NCBI GenBank assembly: GCA_021813725.1
Contig: JAKAJN010000016.1
Location: forward strand, 1-38,917
Source of the DNA: a bacterium
GTDB lineage: Bacteria; Gemmatimonadota; Gemmatimonadetes; Gemmatimonadales; Gemmatimonadaceae
Length of the DNA: 38,917 nucleotides
Reading direction: 5' to 3'
A program made the position numbers and the translations under genes. Under the pieces are notes generated by a model. That model made no database searches. It worked only from the letters and a program-made list of their open reading frames with translations, and had not been told where the DNA came from. Each line of letters begins with the position of its first letter. The stretch's first letter is position 1. Shown here in pieces: positions 29,751 to 38,917 of this stretch.

Positions 29751-30790
29751 GCGCCCGCGAGTTCAAGGCGGCGCTGGTCGGCTGCGGCCGCATCGCCGGC
29801 CATCACTTCGACGCCATCGCCGGACTGCCGGGCATCGCGCTGAGCGCCGTCTGCGACGTCGTCGAGGAACGTGCCCGCGCCGCGGGCGAAAAATGGGGCG
29901 TGCCGTGGTTTACGTCGTACGACGAGATGCTGCACCAGGCGGAGTGTGATCTGGTCGTCGTGGCCACCCCGTCGGGGCTGCACCCCGCGCACGGCATCAA
30001 GGCGGCGCAGGCGGGCAAGCATGTGGTCTGCGAAAAGCCGATGGCGATCACCCTGTCGGCGGCCGACGCACTGGTGCAGGCCTGTGACGACGCCGGCGTG
30101 CGTCTCTTCGTGGTCAAGCAGAACCGCCTGAACCCGGCCATCCAGTTGCTGCGGCGCGCGGTGGACCGCGGCCGCTTCGGGCGCATCTACATGGCCAATG
30201 CCACCGTGCGCTGGGCACGTCCGCAGGAGTACTACGACCAGGCGCCGTGGCGCGGCACGTGGGAGTTCGACGGCGGCGCCTTCATGAACCAGGCCTCGCA
30301 CTACGTGGACCTCGTGCAGTGGCTCGTGGGCCCCGTGGAGAGCGTGCTGGCGCGCACGGCGACGATGGCGCGGCGCATCGAGGCCGAGGACACCGGGGCG
30401 GCGATCCTCAAGTTCCGCAACGGCGCCATCGGCGTGCTCGAGGTCACCATGCTCACCTTTCCGCGCAACCTCGAGGGGTCGATCACGATCATCGGCGAGA
30501 AGGGGACGGTGAAGATCGGCGGCACTGCCGTGAACAAGGTGGACCACTGGCAGTTCGAGTCGTATGACGATGACGACAAGCTGATCGAGACGGCGGCCAC
30601 CAATCCGCCGAACGTCTACGGCTTCGGCCACGCCGGCTACTACCGCAACGTGCTTGCCGTCCTGCGCGGCGAGGCGGCGCCTGACACCGACGGGCGCTCC
30701 GGGCGCAAGTCCGTCGAACTCATCCTCGGGATCTACGAATCGGCAAAGTCGGGGCATGAGGTGCCGCTGCCGTTGCGAGCGCAACTCTAG
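29747..30790 (+). CDS. wbpB: UDP-GlcNAc-uronate 3-dehydrogenase, Gfo/Idh/MocA family (WbpB/WlbA)
   Basis: 347 residues. N-terminal NAD Rossmann motif VGCGRIAGHHFDAI, the family EKP motif (CEKPMAI) with catalytic Lys, then VKQNRLNPAIQLLRRAV and YYDQAPWRGTWEFDGGAFMN split over residues about 120-190, which are typical of WlbA/WbpB. It oxidises C3 of UDP-N-acetylglucosaminuronate; the resulting ketone is the substrate of the WbpE-type aminotransferase encoded at 31055. Its start overlaps wbpD. A repeat block, not the next gene, follows its stop. Confidence 0.9.
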   Translation: MSAREFKAALVGCGRIAGHHFDAIAGLPGIALSAVCDVVEERARAAGEKWGVPWFTSYDEMLHQAECDLVVVATPSGLHPAHGIKAAQAGKHVVCEKPMAITLSAADALVQACDDAGVRLFVVKQNRLNPAIQLLRRAVDRGRFGRIYMANATVRWARPQEYYDQAPWRGTWEFDGGAFMNQASHYVDLVQWLVGPVESVLARTATMARRIEAEDTGAAILKFRNGAIGVLEVTMLTFPRNLEGSITIIGEKGTVKIGGTAVNKVDHWQFESYDDDDKLIETAATNPPNVYGFGHAGYYRNVLAVLRGEAAPDTDGRSGRKSVELILGIYESAKSGHEVPLPLRAQL

Positions 30791-30791
30791 C

Positions 30792-30930
30792 GGAACGAGG
30801 AGGGGGGTAGAGGCTCGGCAGGGCGTGAGGAAAGGAGGAACGAGGAGGGAGGTCACCGGCGCGTCCGGGATCGCCCTCCTCGTTCCATCTCCCGGCCCTC
30901 GTCGCCAGGCCTCCACCCCCTCCTCGTTCC
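30792..30930. repeat. nested inverted repeat between wbpB and wbpE
   Basis: Four copies of GGAACGAGGAGGG occur: two forward (30792, 30837) and two inverted. The outer arms (30792-30806 and 30916-30930) match perfectly over 15 bp, and the inner arms (30837-30849 and 30874-30886) over 13 bp. Similarity of the outer arms continues inward with gaps for about 20 nt more. The transcript could fold into a large branched hairpin. The block starts 1 nt after the wbpB stop and fills much of a 264-nt gap. No transposase or short ORF accompanies it. Confidence 0.85.
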
Positions 30931-30999
30931 GTCCCCGCTTGGCCCCCGCTCCCGTCCCTCTTCAAGGCTCCCGCTAGGGACCCACCCGACGTAACTTTC

Positions 31000-31022
31000 T
31001 CAGGTTATAGCAACTATATAGG
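31000..31022 (+). promoter_or_regulatory. AT-rich island, possible promoter of wbpE-wbpA
   Basis: A short AT-rich stretch (TTATAG near 31004, TATATA at 31015-31020) stands out in otherwise GC-rich sequence, 35 nt before wbpE. No good -35 hexamer is found 16-18 nt upstream. The position after the inverted repeat suggests a new transcription start, but the evidence is weak. Confidence 0.3.
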
Positions 31023-31054
31023 GGCCCCCGTTCATCCCCTTTCCCATATCCGTC

Positions 31055-32167
31055 ATGCCCGTTCCTCTTCTCGACCTCCGCGCCCAGCACGCGACCATTC
31101 GCGACGAGGTCGTCGCGTCCATCATGAAGGTCGTGGATGACCAGGCGTTCATCCTCGGCAAGCCGGTGGCCGATCTCGAGGCCGAAGTCGCAAAGTTGTC
31201 CAACGCGAAGTACGCGGTTGGGTGCGCCAGCGGCACCGACGCACTGCTCATTGCCTACCGCGCCGTCGGCGCTGTGGACGGCGCCGAGGTCGTGACGTCG
31301 CCCTTCACATTCTTCGCCACCGCGGGCGCCATCCACAACGTCGGCGCCAAGCCGGTCTTCGTGGACATTGATCCGAAGACGTTCAACATCAACCCGGCTG
31401 CCGCCGGCGCGGCGATCACCTCGAAGACCAAGGCGATCGTCCCGGTGGACCTGTTCGGCCAGGTGGCGCCGGTTGAGGAGGTCGCAAAGGTCGCCAAGGG
31501 CGTTCCGGTGATCGAGGACGCGGCGCAGAGCATCGGCGCTCGCCGCAAGATCGACGGCACCTGGCGCATGGCGGGCGAGGCGGCGACGATCGGCACCTTC
31601 TCGTTCTTCCCGTCGAAGAACCTCGGCGGCTACGGCGACGGTGGCGCCATCGTCACGCAGGACGAAGGGCTGTACAACGAACTCAAGCGCCTGCGCACGC
31701 ACGGCAGCGTCACCACCTACATCCACGAGATCGTCGGATACAACTCGCGCCTCGACGCGCTGCAGGCTGCGGCGCTGCTGGCCAAGCTGCCGCATCTCGC
31801 GAGCTGGAGCGCCAAGCGCCGCGCGAACGCCGCGTTCTACAACCAGGCCTTCGCCGACGTCGCCGAGGTCACGACGCCGTACACCGAGCCGGTGAGCGAG
31901 TCGATCTTCAACCAGTACACCCTGCGCGTTCCCCGCCGCGACGCACTCAAGGCGCACCTCGCTGCCAAGGGCGTGGGGCACTCGGTCTACTATCCGCTCC
32001 CGCTGCATCTCCAGCCGTGCTTCGCCTACCTCGGCTACAAGGAAGGGCAGTGCCCCGAGTCCGAGCGAGCGTCGAAGGAAGTGCTGTCACTCCCGATCTA
32101 CCCCGAACTCACGCCGGCGCAGCTCGACGAAGTCGTCGCGGCGGTGCGCGGCTTCTACGGCAAGTAA
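31055..32167 (+). CDS. wbpE: DegT/DnrJ/EryC1 aminotransferase (WbpE type)
   Basis: 370 residues from the ATG at 31055. Sugar aminotransferase motifs: PLLDLRAQH, SGTDALLIAYRA, the PLP-phosphate region, VIEDAAQSIGA (Asp for PLP) and FSFFPSKNLGGYGDGGA with the PLP Lys. The later YYPLPLHLQPCFAYLGY is typical of the WbpE/VioA group. With WbpB it makes UDP-2-acetamido-3-amino-2,3-dideoxyglucuronate, using glutamate as amino donor. It is separated from wbpB by a repeat block and stands 28 nt before wbpA. Confidence 0.9.
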   Translation: MPVPLLDLRAQHATIRDEVVASIMKVVDDQAFILGKPVADLEAEVAKLSNAKYAVGCASGTDALLIAYRAVGAVDGAEVVTSPFTFFATAGAIHNVGAKPVFVDIDPKTFNINPAAAGAAITSKTKAIVPVDLFGQVAPVEEVAKVAKGVPVIEDAAQSIGARRKIDGTWRMAGEAATIGTFSFFPSKNLGGYGDGGAIVTQDEGLYNELKRLRTHGSVTTYIHEIVGYNSRLDALQAAALLAKLPHLASWSAKRRANAAFYNQAFADVAEVTTPYTEPVSESIFNQYTLRVPRRDALKAHLAAKGVGHSVYYPLPLHLQPCFAYLGYKEGQCPESERASKEVLSLPIYPELTPAQLDEVVAAVRGFYGK

Positions 32168-32195
32168 ACGCCTTCCGCCAGCTACGGATCCGACG

Positions 32196-33545
32196 ATGAC
32201 AAGCATTCGCGACCGGTTGCAGCAGCGCATTGAGTCCCGCCAGGCGGTGTGCGCCGTGGTCGGACTGGGCTATGTGGGCCTCCCGCTGGTGATGGAGCTG
32301 TGCGAGGCCGGGTTCCACGTAATCGGGTACGACGTGCAGCAACGCGTCTGTGACCGGCTGATGCGCGGCGAGTCGCACATCCAGGACGTGCCGGCGGCGC
32401 AGGTGGCCAAGCATGTGAAGGGCGGGCGCTTCGAAGCCACCACGGACGAAGCGCGCCTCGCCGAGGCCGACACGGTCTCCATCGCCGTGCCGACGCCGCT
32501 CGCGAAGACGCGCGACCCGGACATGTCGTACGTGATCTCGGCCACGGAGACCGTGGCGCGCCAGGCCCACCCCGGCATGCTGGTGGTGCTCGAGAGCACG
32601 ACGTATCCGGGCACGACGCGCGACCTGCTGTTGCCGGCGCTCGAAGCGCGGGGTCTGACGGTGGGCGAGGACGCGTTTCTCGCCTTCTCCCCCGAGCGCG
32701 TGGATCCGGGCAATCCGCACTGGAACACGAAGAACACGCCCAAGGTGGTCGGCGGCATCACGGCCGCGTGCACCGAGATGGCGTCGCGGCTTTACTCGGC
32801 GTGCATTGACCGCACGGTCCCGGTGTCCTCGCCGGAGGCGGCCGAGCTCGTGAAGTTGCTCGAGAACACCTTCCGGTCGGTGAACATCGGCCTGGTGAAC
32901 GAGATGGCGATCGTCTGCGACCGGCTGGGGGTGGACGTGTGGGAGGTGATCGACGCCGCCGCGACCAAGCCGTTCGGGTTCATGAAGTTCACGCCGGGTC
33001 CCGGCATTGGCGGGCACTGCATTCCGCTCGACCCGCATTACCTCGCGTGGAAGATGCGGACGCTCAACTACAAGACGCGGTTCATCGATCTGGCGAGCGA
33101 GATCAACAGCGCGATGCCCGCGTACGTCGTGGAGAAGGTGGCCCGCGCGCTCAACGATGTGAAGAAGGCCGTCAACGGCTCGCGTGTGCTCGTGCTCGGC
33201 GTCGCGTACAAGAATGACATCGACGACATGCGCGAGAGCCCGGCGCTCGACGTCATCCGGCTGCTCGAGGCGCAGGGGGCGCACGTGGAGTATCACGATC
33301 CGCACGTGGCGCGCTTCCGCGAGGATGGGCACGAGGTGGTCGGCGTGTCGTTGACCGACGAGGTGTTGGTGGCCGCCGATGTCGTGGTGATCGTGACCAA
33401 TCACCAGGCGGTCGACTACCAGCGCGTGGTCAACCTCGCGGCGCTGGTGGTGGACACGCGGCACGCCACGGCCGGACTGAAGCCCGGCAAGGCGCGCATT
33501 GTGTCGCTGACGCCTGACGCCCCCGCGCAGCACGCGACCGTCTGA
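32196..33545 (+). CDS. wbpA: UDP-N-acetylglucosamine 6-dehydrogenase (WbpA type)
   Basis: 449 residues. NAD motif VVGLGYVGLPLVMELCEAG, LESTTYPGTT, FSPERVDPGN and the catalytic region GPGIGGHCIPLDPHYL with active Cys. The FSPERVDPGN and HCIPLDPHYL segments separate it from the Ugd type encoded next. It oxidises C6 of UDP-GlcNAc to the uronic acid with two NAD. This is step one of the pathway continued by WbpB, WbpE and WbpD homologues in this cluster. The intergenic space after it is almost wholly heptamer repeat. Confidence 0.92.
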   Translation: MTSIRDRLQQRIESRQAVCAVVGLGYVGLPLVMELCEAGFHVIGYDVQQRVCDRLMRGESHIQDVPAAQVAKHVKGGRFEATTDEARLAEADTVSIAVPTPLAKTRDPDMSYVISATETVARQAHPGMLVVLESTTYPGTTRDLLLPALEARGLTVGEDAFLAFSPERVDPGNPHWNTKNTPKVVGGITAACTEMASRLYSACIDRTVPVSSPEAAELVKLLENTFRSVNIGLVNEMAIVCDRLGVDVWEVIDAAATKPFGFMKFTPGPGIGGHCIPLDPHYLAWKMRTLNYKTRFIDLASEINSAMPAYVVEKVARALNDVKKAVNGSRVLVLGVAYKNDIDDMRESPALDVIRLLEAQGAHVEYHDPHVARFREDGHEVVGVSLTDEVLVAADVVVIVTNHQAVDYQRVVNLAALVVDTRHATAGLKPGKARIVSLTPDAPAQHATV

Positions 33546-33546
33546 T

Positions 33547-33606
33547 CGTCCGTCTTCCGTCTTCCGTCGTCCGTCTCCCGTCTTCCGTCTCCCGTCTCCC
33601 GTCTGT
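33547..33606 (+). repeat. tandem heptamer array between wbpA and ugd
   Basis: Eight tandem 7-nt units fill the 66-nt gap: CGTCTTC, CGTCTTC, CGTCGTC, CGTCTCC, CGTCTTC, CGTCTCC, CGTCTCC and CGTCTGT, from 33551, after a partial CGTC at 33547. CTTCC then ATG (33612) follows. The coding strand is pyrimidine-rich, so ugd has no purine ribosome site. The unit equals the CCCGTCT/GACGGGA units at 21175-21235. Confidence 0.9.
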
Positions 33607-33611
33607 CTTCC

Positions 33612-34916
33612 ATGAACATCACTGTCATCGGCTCCGGTTACGTCGGCCTCGTCGCCGGTGCCTGTTTCGCCGAGACTGGTTCGACCGTCACGTGCGCCGA
33701 TATTGACCAGGAGAAGATCGACGGGCTCACGCGCAACGTGCTCCCGATCTACGAACCCGGGCTCGACACACTGGTCGAGCGCAATCAGGGCGCAGGGCGC
33801 CTGCGTTTCACGACGGACATCGCCGCCGGCGTGGCATCGGCCGATGTCGTCTTCATTGCGGTCGGCACGCCGCCGGACGAGGACGGCTCCGCCGACCTCA
33901 AGCACGTGCTCGCCGTCGCCGACACCATCGGGCGGCACCTGGCGCGCGAGACCGTCGTTGTGACCAAGTCCACCGTCCCGGTCGGGACGGCTGACCGGGT
34001 GCGGGCGGCTGTTGCGGCGCACGCAAAGTTTCCCTTCCACGTCTGCTCGAATCCCGAGTTCCTCAAGGAAGGCGCGGCCATCGACGATTTCCTCAAGCCG
34101 GACCGGGTCGTGCTTGGCGTGGACAGCGACTTCGCGCGGTCGGTGATGGCGGAGTTGTACGCGCCGTTCGTACGCACCGGCAAGCCGATCATCTTCATGG
34201 ATATTCCGTCGGCGGAGATGACCAAGTACGCCGCCAACTCAATGCTGGCCACGCGCATCTCCTTCATGAACGAGATCGCCGGGCTGTGCGAACAGGTCGG
34301 CGCCAACGTGGATCTGGTGCGCAAGGGGATTGGCAGCGACTCGCGTATCGGGTCGGCGTTCCTCTTCCCGGGACCCGGCTACGGCGGGTCGTGCTTCCCG
34401 AAGGATGTGCAGGCGCTGCTGCGCACAGCGCACGGCGTTGGCGCGCCGCTCGCGGTGCTCGAGGCCGTGGAACAGGCCAACGCGCGACAGAAGACGGTAC
34501 TCGGCGCGAAGCTGGCCGCCGTCCTCGGCTCGTTGCACGGAAAGCGGATCGCTGTCTGGGGGCTCGCCTTCAAGGCGAACACCGACGACATGCGTGAGTC
34601 GCCGGCGCTGGTGCTCGTGGATTTCATCCGGAAGGCCGGCGGCACGGTGGTGGTGCATGATCCAGCCGCGATGCACGAGGCGAAGCGCCGCCTCGGCGAC
34701 ACGATCGCCTACGCCGAGTCAAGTTATGCCGCGCTCGACGGGGCCGACGCGCTCGTGGTGGTCACCGACTGGAACGAGTATCGCTTCCCCGATTTCGAGC
34801 GTATCCGCACGGCGCTCAAGTCGCCCGTCCTGATTGACGGGCGCAACCTGTACGATCCGGCGAAGATGGCGAAGTTGGGCTTCACGTACCGGTCCATCGG
34901 GCGGGAGCGCGCGTGA
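33612..34916 (+). CDS. ugd: UDP-glucose 6-dehydrogenase
   Basis: 434 residues. NAD motif [57 protein letters not shown] and the catalytic [16 protein letters not shown] with Cys; [13 protein letters not shown] lies in the C-terminal domain. It converts UDP-glucose to UDP-glucuronate. The product feeds the UDP-glucuronate decarboxylase encoded immediately downstream, with a GTGA overlap. No Shine-Dalgarno precedes the ATG; the heptamer array does. Confidence 0.96.
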   Translation: MNITVIGSGYVGLVAGACFAETGSTVTCADIDQEKIDGLTRNVLPIYEPGLDTLVERNQGAGRLRFTTDIAAGVASADVVFIAVGTPPDEDGSADLKHVLAVADTIGRHLARETVVVTKSTVPVGTADRVRAAVAAHAKFPFHVCSNPEFLKEGAAIDDFLKPDRVVLGVDSDFARSVMAELYAPFVRTGKPIIFMDIPSAEMTKYAANSMLATRISFMNEIAGLCEQVGANVDLVRKGIGSDSRIGSAFLFPGPGYGGSCFPKDVQALLRTAHGVGAPLAVLEAVEQANARQKTVLGAKLAAVLGSLHGKRIAVWGLAFKANTDDMRESPALVLVDFIRKAGGTVVVHDPAAMHEAKRRLGDTIAYAESSYAALDGADALVVVTDWNEYRFPDFERIRTALKSPVLIDGRNLYDPAKMAKLGFTYRSIGRERA

Positions 34917-35872
34917 GGGTGCTCATCACCGGCGCGGCCGGCTTCCTGGGCTCGCACCTCTGCGACCGCTTCCTGCGTGACGGTCACGAAGTGGTCGGGC
35001 TCGACAACTTCGTCACCGGCCATCCGGACAACATCGCGCACCTGACGGGGAACGCGCGCTTCTCGTTCCTGCGCCACAACATCTCGGAGTTCACGTACGT
35101 CGCCGGCCCGCTGGAGGGCGTGCTGCACTTCGCCTCGCCGGCCAGCCCGATCGATTACCTCGAGCTTCCCATCCAGACACTGAAGGTTGGCTCGCTCGGC
35201 ACGCACAACGCGCTCGGCATTGCCAAGGCCAAGGGAGCGCGCTTCTTCCTCGCCTCGACGAGCGAAGTCTACGGCGATCCGCTCGTGCATCCGCAGGTCG
35301 AATCGTACTGGGGCAACGTCAATCCGATCGGTCCGCGTGGCGTCTACGACGAGGCCAAGCGATTCGCCGAGGCGATCACGATGGCCTATCACCGGACGCA
35401 CGGCCTCGACACACGCATCGTTCGCATCTTCAACACGTACGGCCCGCGCATGCGTCCGCGCGACGGGCGCGTGGTGTCCAACTTCATCGTGCAGGCGCTG
35501 AACAACGAACCCATCACCATCTACGGCGACGGGTCGCAGACGCGGTCGTTCTGCTACGTGGATGATGAGGTCGAGGGGCTGTATCAACTCTTCCTCAAGG
35601 GCGACGCGAATCCCTGCAACATCGGCAACCCCGACGAGTACACCGTGCGGCAGCTGGCCGAGATGGTGGTCGAGCTGACCGGGTCGAAGGCCCCGCTCGT
35701 GTACGAATCGCTCCCCGAGGACGACCCCAAGGTGCGCAAGCCCGACATCGCGCGCGCCCGCGCGATGCTCGGCTGGTCCCCGCGCGTGGACGTGCGCGAG
35801 GGGGTAAGCCGCACCATCGAGTACTTCCGCTCTCTTCTGGGCACGCCGCGCATGTCGTCGCGTGGCCGCTGA
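34913..35872 (+). CDS. uxs: UDP-glucuronate decarboxylase (UDP-xylose synthase)
   Basis: 319 residues from a GTG overlapping the ugd stop. Extended SDR motifs: [51 protein letters not shown] (YxxxK), [12 protein letters not shown] and [14 protein letters not shown]. These are characteristic of UXS, which oxidises C4, decarboxylates and reduces to give UDP-xylose. Pairing with ugd fits. Bacterial UXS are normally soluble, as this one appears. No TM segment is seen. Confidence 0.94.
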   Translation: MRVLITGAAGFLGSHLCDRFLRDGHEVVGLDNFVTGHPDNIAHLTGNARFSFLRHNISEFTYVAGPLEGVLHFASPASPIDYLELPIQTLKVGSLGTHNALGIAKAKGARFFLASTSEVYGDPLVHPQVESYWGNVNPIGPRGVYDEAKRFAEAITMAYHRTHGLDTRIVRIFNTYGPRMRPRDGRVVSNFIVQALNNEPITIYGDGSQTRSFCYVDDEVEGLYQLFLKGDANPCNIGNPDEYTVRQLAEMVVELTGSKAPLVYESLPEDDPKVRKPDIARARAMLGWSPRVDVREGVSRTIEYFRSLLGTPRMSSRGR

Positions 35873-35912
35873 TCCGACGAACCATCGCCCCCTTGCCGGG
35901 TACTTTTCCGAC

Positions 35913-36707
35913 GTGACCTTTCGCTCCCGAATTCCTGTCCTGCTGCTCGCCGTCGCCGTCGCGCTGCCGGCGTGCCGGCCGGCCTTCAGTGTCCGCAAGT
36001 TTCCCACGAACGAGAAGCTCTACACGGCGTCGCTCGAGCGATTCGAGAAGAAGAAATGGGACGACGCCGTCACGGGGTTCGAGAAGCTGACCCTCGACCT
36101 CCCGGCGAGCGACACGCTCCTGTCACGCTCGCACTGGTACTTGGCCAAGGCGCACACCGGACGCGCGGAGCACCTGCTCGCGGCGCAGGAGTACACGAAG
36201 CTCGCCGAGAGTTTCGCCGACGATTCGCTCGCCGACGATGCCCTCTACGAGTCGGGACGCAGCTACGCGCGGTTGTGGCGGCGTCCGGCGCTCGACCCAC
36301 AGTACGGCCAGCTCGCGCAGGTGCAGTACCGGCTGCTCATCACGCTCTACCCGGACTCGCCGTTCAAGCCAAAAGCCGAAGCGGAGCTGAAGCGGCTCGA
36401 CGAGTGGTTCGCCACCAAGGACTTCGACACGGGCGACGGCTACTTCCGCCGCAAGGCCTACGACTCCGCCATCATCTACTTCCGCGACGTCGTCAAGAAT
36501 TACCCCAATACCGACCGCGCGCGGCAGGCGATGGTACGCATGGTGCAGGCGTACCGGTCGCCGGCGATGAACTATCGCGAAGACGCGCGTGAAGTTTGCG
36601 CCACCCTCGCCGAACTGTATCCCACGGACGCTGACGTGCTGAAGGCGTGCAGCGGGATGATGCCGGCGAAGGATTCGACGGCGGTGCCGGCCAAGCCGGC
36701 ACCCTGA
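35913..36707 (+). CDS. bamD: outer membrane assembly lipoprotein BamD
   Basis: 264 residues from a GTG at 35913, chosen because it gives a compact lipoprotein signal ending ALPAC (Cys21); a GTG at 35862 is in frame and would overlap uxs. TPR-like repeats span about 35-245 (SHWYLAKAHTGRAEHLLAAQEY, YLTLYP-like LITLYPDSPFKPKAEAE, VVKNYPNTDRARQ). BamD is the essential helical lipoprotein of the beta-barrel assembly machine. Its presence implies an outer membrane. The tail is Ala/Pro/Lys-rich. nadD follows after 3 nt. Confidence 0.87.
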   Translation: MTFRSRIPVLLLAVAVALPACRPAFSVRKFPTNEKLYTASLERFEKKKWDDAVTGFEKLTLDLPASDTLLSRSHWYLAKAHTGRAEHLLAAQEYTKLAESFADDSLADDALYESGRSYARLWRRPALDPQYGQLAQVQYRLLITLYPDSPFKPKAEAELKRLDEWFATKDFDTGDGYFRRKAYDSAIIYFRDVVKNYPNTDRARQAMVRMVQAYRSPAMNYREDAREVCATLAELYPTDADVLKACSGMMPAKDSTAVPAKPAP

Positions 36708-36710
36708 AAC

Positions 36711-37274
36711 GTGCGAATCGGCATTTTCGGCGGGACATTCGACCCGCCGCATCTGGGGCACTGGCTCGCGGCGGTGGACGCGGCGGAGGCGCTGGCTCTT
36801 GATCAGGTGGTCTGGGTGCCAGCGGCGCAGCAGCCGCTCAAGACAGCGGCGGCGTCGGCCTCGTCGACGCATCGCTTGGCCATGACGGCGCTCTCGGTGC
36901 AGGGGGAACCACACTTTAGCGTGGACCCCGTGGAGTTGGAGCGTGGGGGCCCATCGTTCATGGTCGACACGCTCCAGACATACCGGGCGCGGCATCCTGG
37001 CGCGGCACTGTTCCTGCTTCTAGGGATGGACGCGGCGGCTCTCCTGCCGAAGTGGCGGGAGCCGGCCGTGATTCTCGAGTTGGCGGAGGTCGTGGCGCTT
37101 ACACGGAGCGGCGAGGCAGGGGAGCTGCCCATCGGCGTGCGCGCCCTTCCGACCCGACGCGTGGACATTTCGGCGACGGAAATCCGCGCCCGCGTGGCGG
37201 CAGGGCATTCGATTCGCGGGTTCGTGCACGACGCCGTCGCCGGGTACATCTCGGCGCACGGCCTGTACCGATAG
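36711..37274 (+). CDS. nadD: nicotinate-nucleotide adenylyltransferase
   Basis: 187 residues from a GTG at 36711. The nucleotidyltransferase start [16 protein letters not shown] carries the HxGH motif, [10 protein letters not shown] follows, and the C-terminal ATP site reads [12 protein letters not shown] (ISSTxxR type). It adenylates nicotinate mononucleotide to NaAD in NAD synthesis. Length is normal. It lies 3 nt after bamD and 10 nt before secA. Confidence 0.95.
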   Translation: MRIGIFGGTFDPPHLGHWLAAVDAAEALALDQVVWVPAAQQPLKTAAASASSTHRLAMTALSVQGEPHFSVDPVELERGGPSFMVDTLQTYRARHPGAALFLLLGMDAAALLPKWREPAVILELAEVVALTRSGEAGELPIGVRALPTRRVDISATEIRARVAAGHSIRGFVHDAVAGYISAHGLYR

Positions 37275-37284
37275 AGGATACTGC

Positions 37285-38917
<1,633 letters not shown>

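Noticed and set aside
30792-30930. Insertion sequence or integron attachment site
   Set aside because: No transposase or integrase frame, and flanking target duplications were not seen; only nested repeats are present.
33547-33606. CRISPR array
   Set aside because: Units are 7 nt with no unique spacers between them and no cas genes nearby.

Overview
This window is GC-rich, densely packed bacterial chromosome. Its genes are almost all on the + strand and are often joined by 1-4 nt stop/start overlaps. The organism is most likely a member of Gemmatimonadota or a close relative in the FCB assemblage. Reasons are the Bacteroidetes-like myo-inositol-phosphate synthase, a SecA with large extra segments, many lipoproteins with clear lipoboxes, a BamD (so a two-membrane cell) and frequent GTG/TTG starts. 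This placement is inference from protein style; no rRNA is present to confirm it.

Layout. (1) 1-2247: a divergent pair of exported cell-wall glycosidases, a GH3 NagZ-type beta-N-acetylglucosaminidase (minus strand, cut by the window edge) and a NamZ/DUF1343-type exo-N-acetylmuramidase. Their start codons overlap. (2) 2398-5531: an inositol-lipid unit (CDP-alcohol phosphatidyltransferase plus myo-inositol-1-phosphate synthase) followed by three small unknown genes. (3) 5544-13281: a lone 2-oxoacid dehydrogenase E2, a small unknown protein, a PHP phosphoesterase, an SDR with an altered active site, thioredoxin reductase, an MBL hydrolase, a DUF4149-like membrane protein, a lipoprotein and aspartase. 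(4) 13314-14528: an Rrf2 regulator, an unknown gene and a convergent tRNA-Leu(CAG) with its own promoter and a shared terminator hairpin. (5) 14688-19444: smpB, amidase, TPR lipoprotein, pyrD and pyrF, all joined by 4-nt overlaps. (6) 19660-22984: ribosomal alpha operon rpmJ-rpsM-rpsK-rpsD-rpoA-rplQ, with rpmB added at the end. (7) 23190-35872: a nucleotide-sugar factory with gmd/rmd (GDP-D-rhamnose type), carB, an FkbM methyltransferase, a WbpA/B/E/D set for UDP-2,3-diacetamido-2,3-dideoxy-glucuronate, and ugd/uxs (UDP-glucuronate and UDP-xylose). (8) 35913-38917: bamD, nadD and the N-terminal part of secA.

How they work together. Region 7 makes activated sugars for a surface glycan but has no glycosyltransferase, flippase or polymerase, so assembly must be encoded elsewhere. 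Regions 1 and 5 touch peptidoglycan turnover. pyrD, pyrF and carB contribute to UMP, the source of the UDP carrier.

The least expected structure is non-coding. Heptameric repeats of the type GACGGRR/YYCCGTC lie at 21175-21235, 23161-23188 and 33547-33606, and a nested inverted repeat lies at 30792-30930. Three of the four blocks separate otherwise tightly coupled modules of the sugar cluster. Two of them run up to, or almost up to, the start codons of gmd and ugd, where a purine Shine-Dalgarno would be expected. No CRISPR array, insertion sequence, phage gene or toxin-antitoxin pair was seen, and no intergenic stretch exceeds 300 bases apart from the one holding the tRNA.
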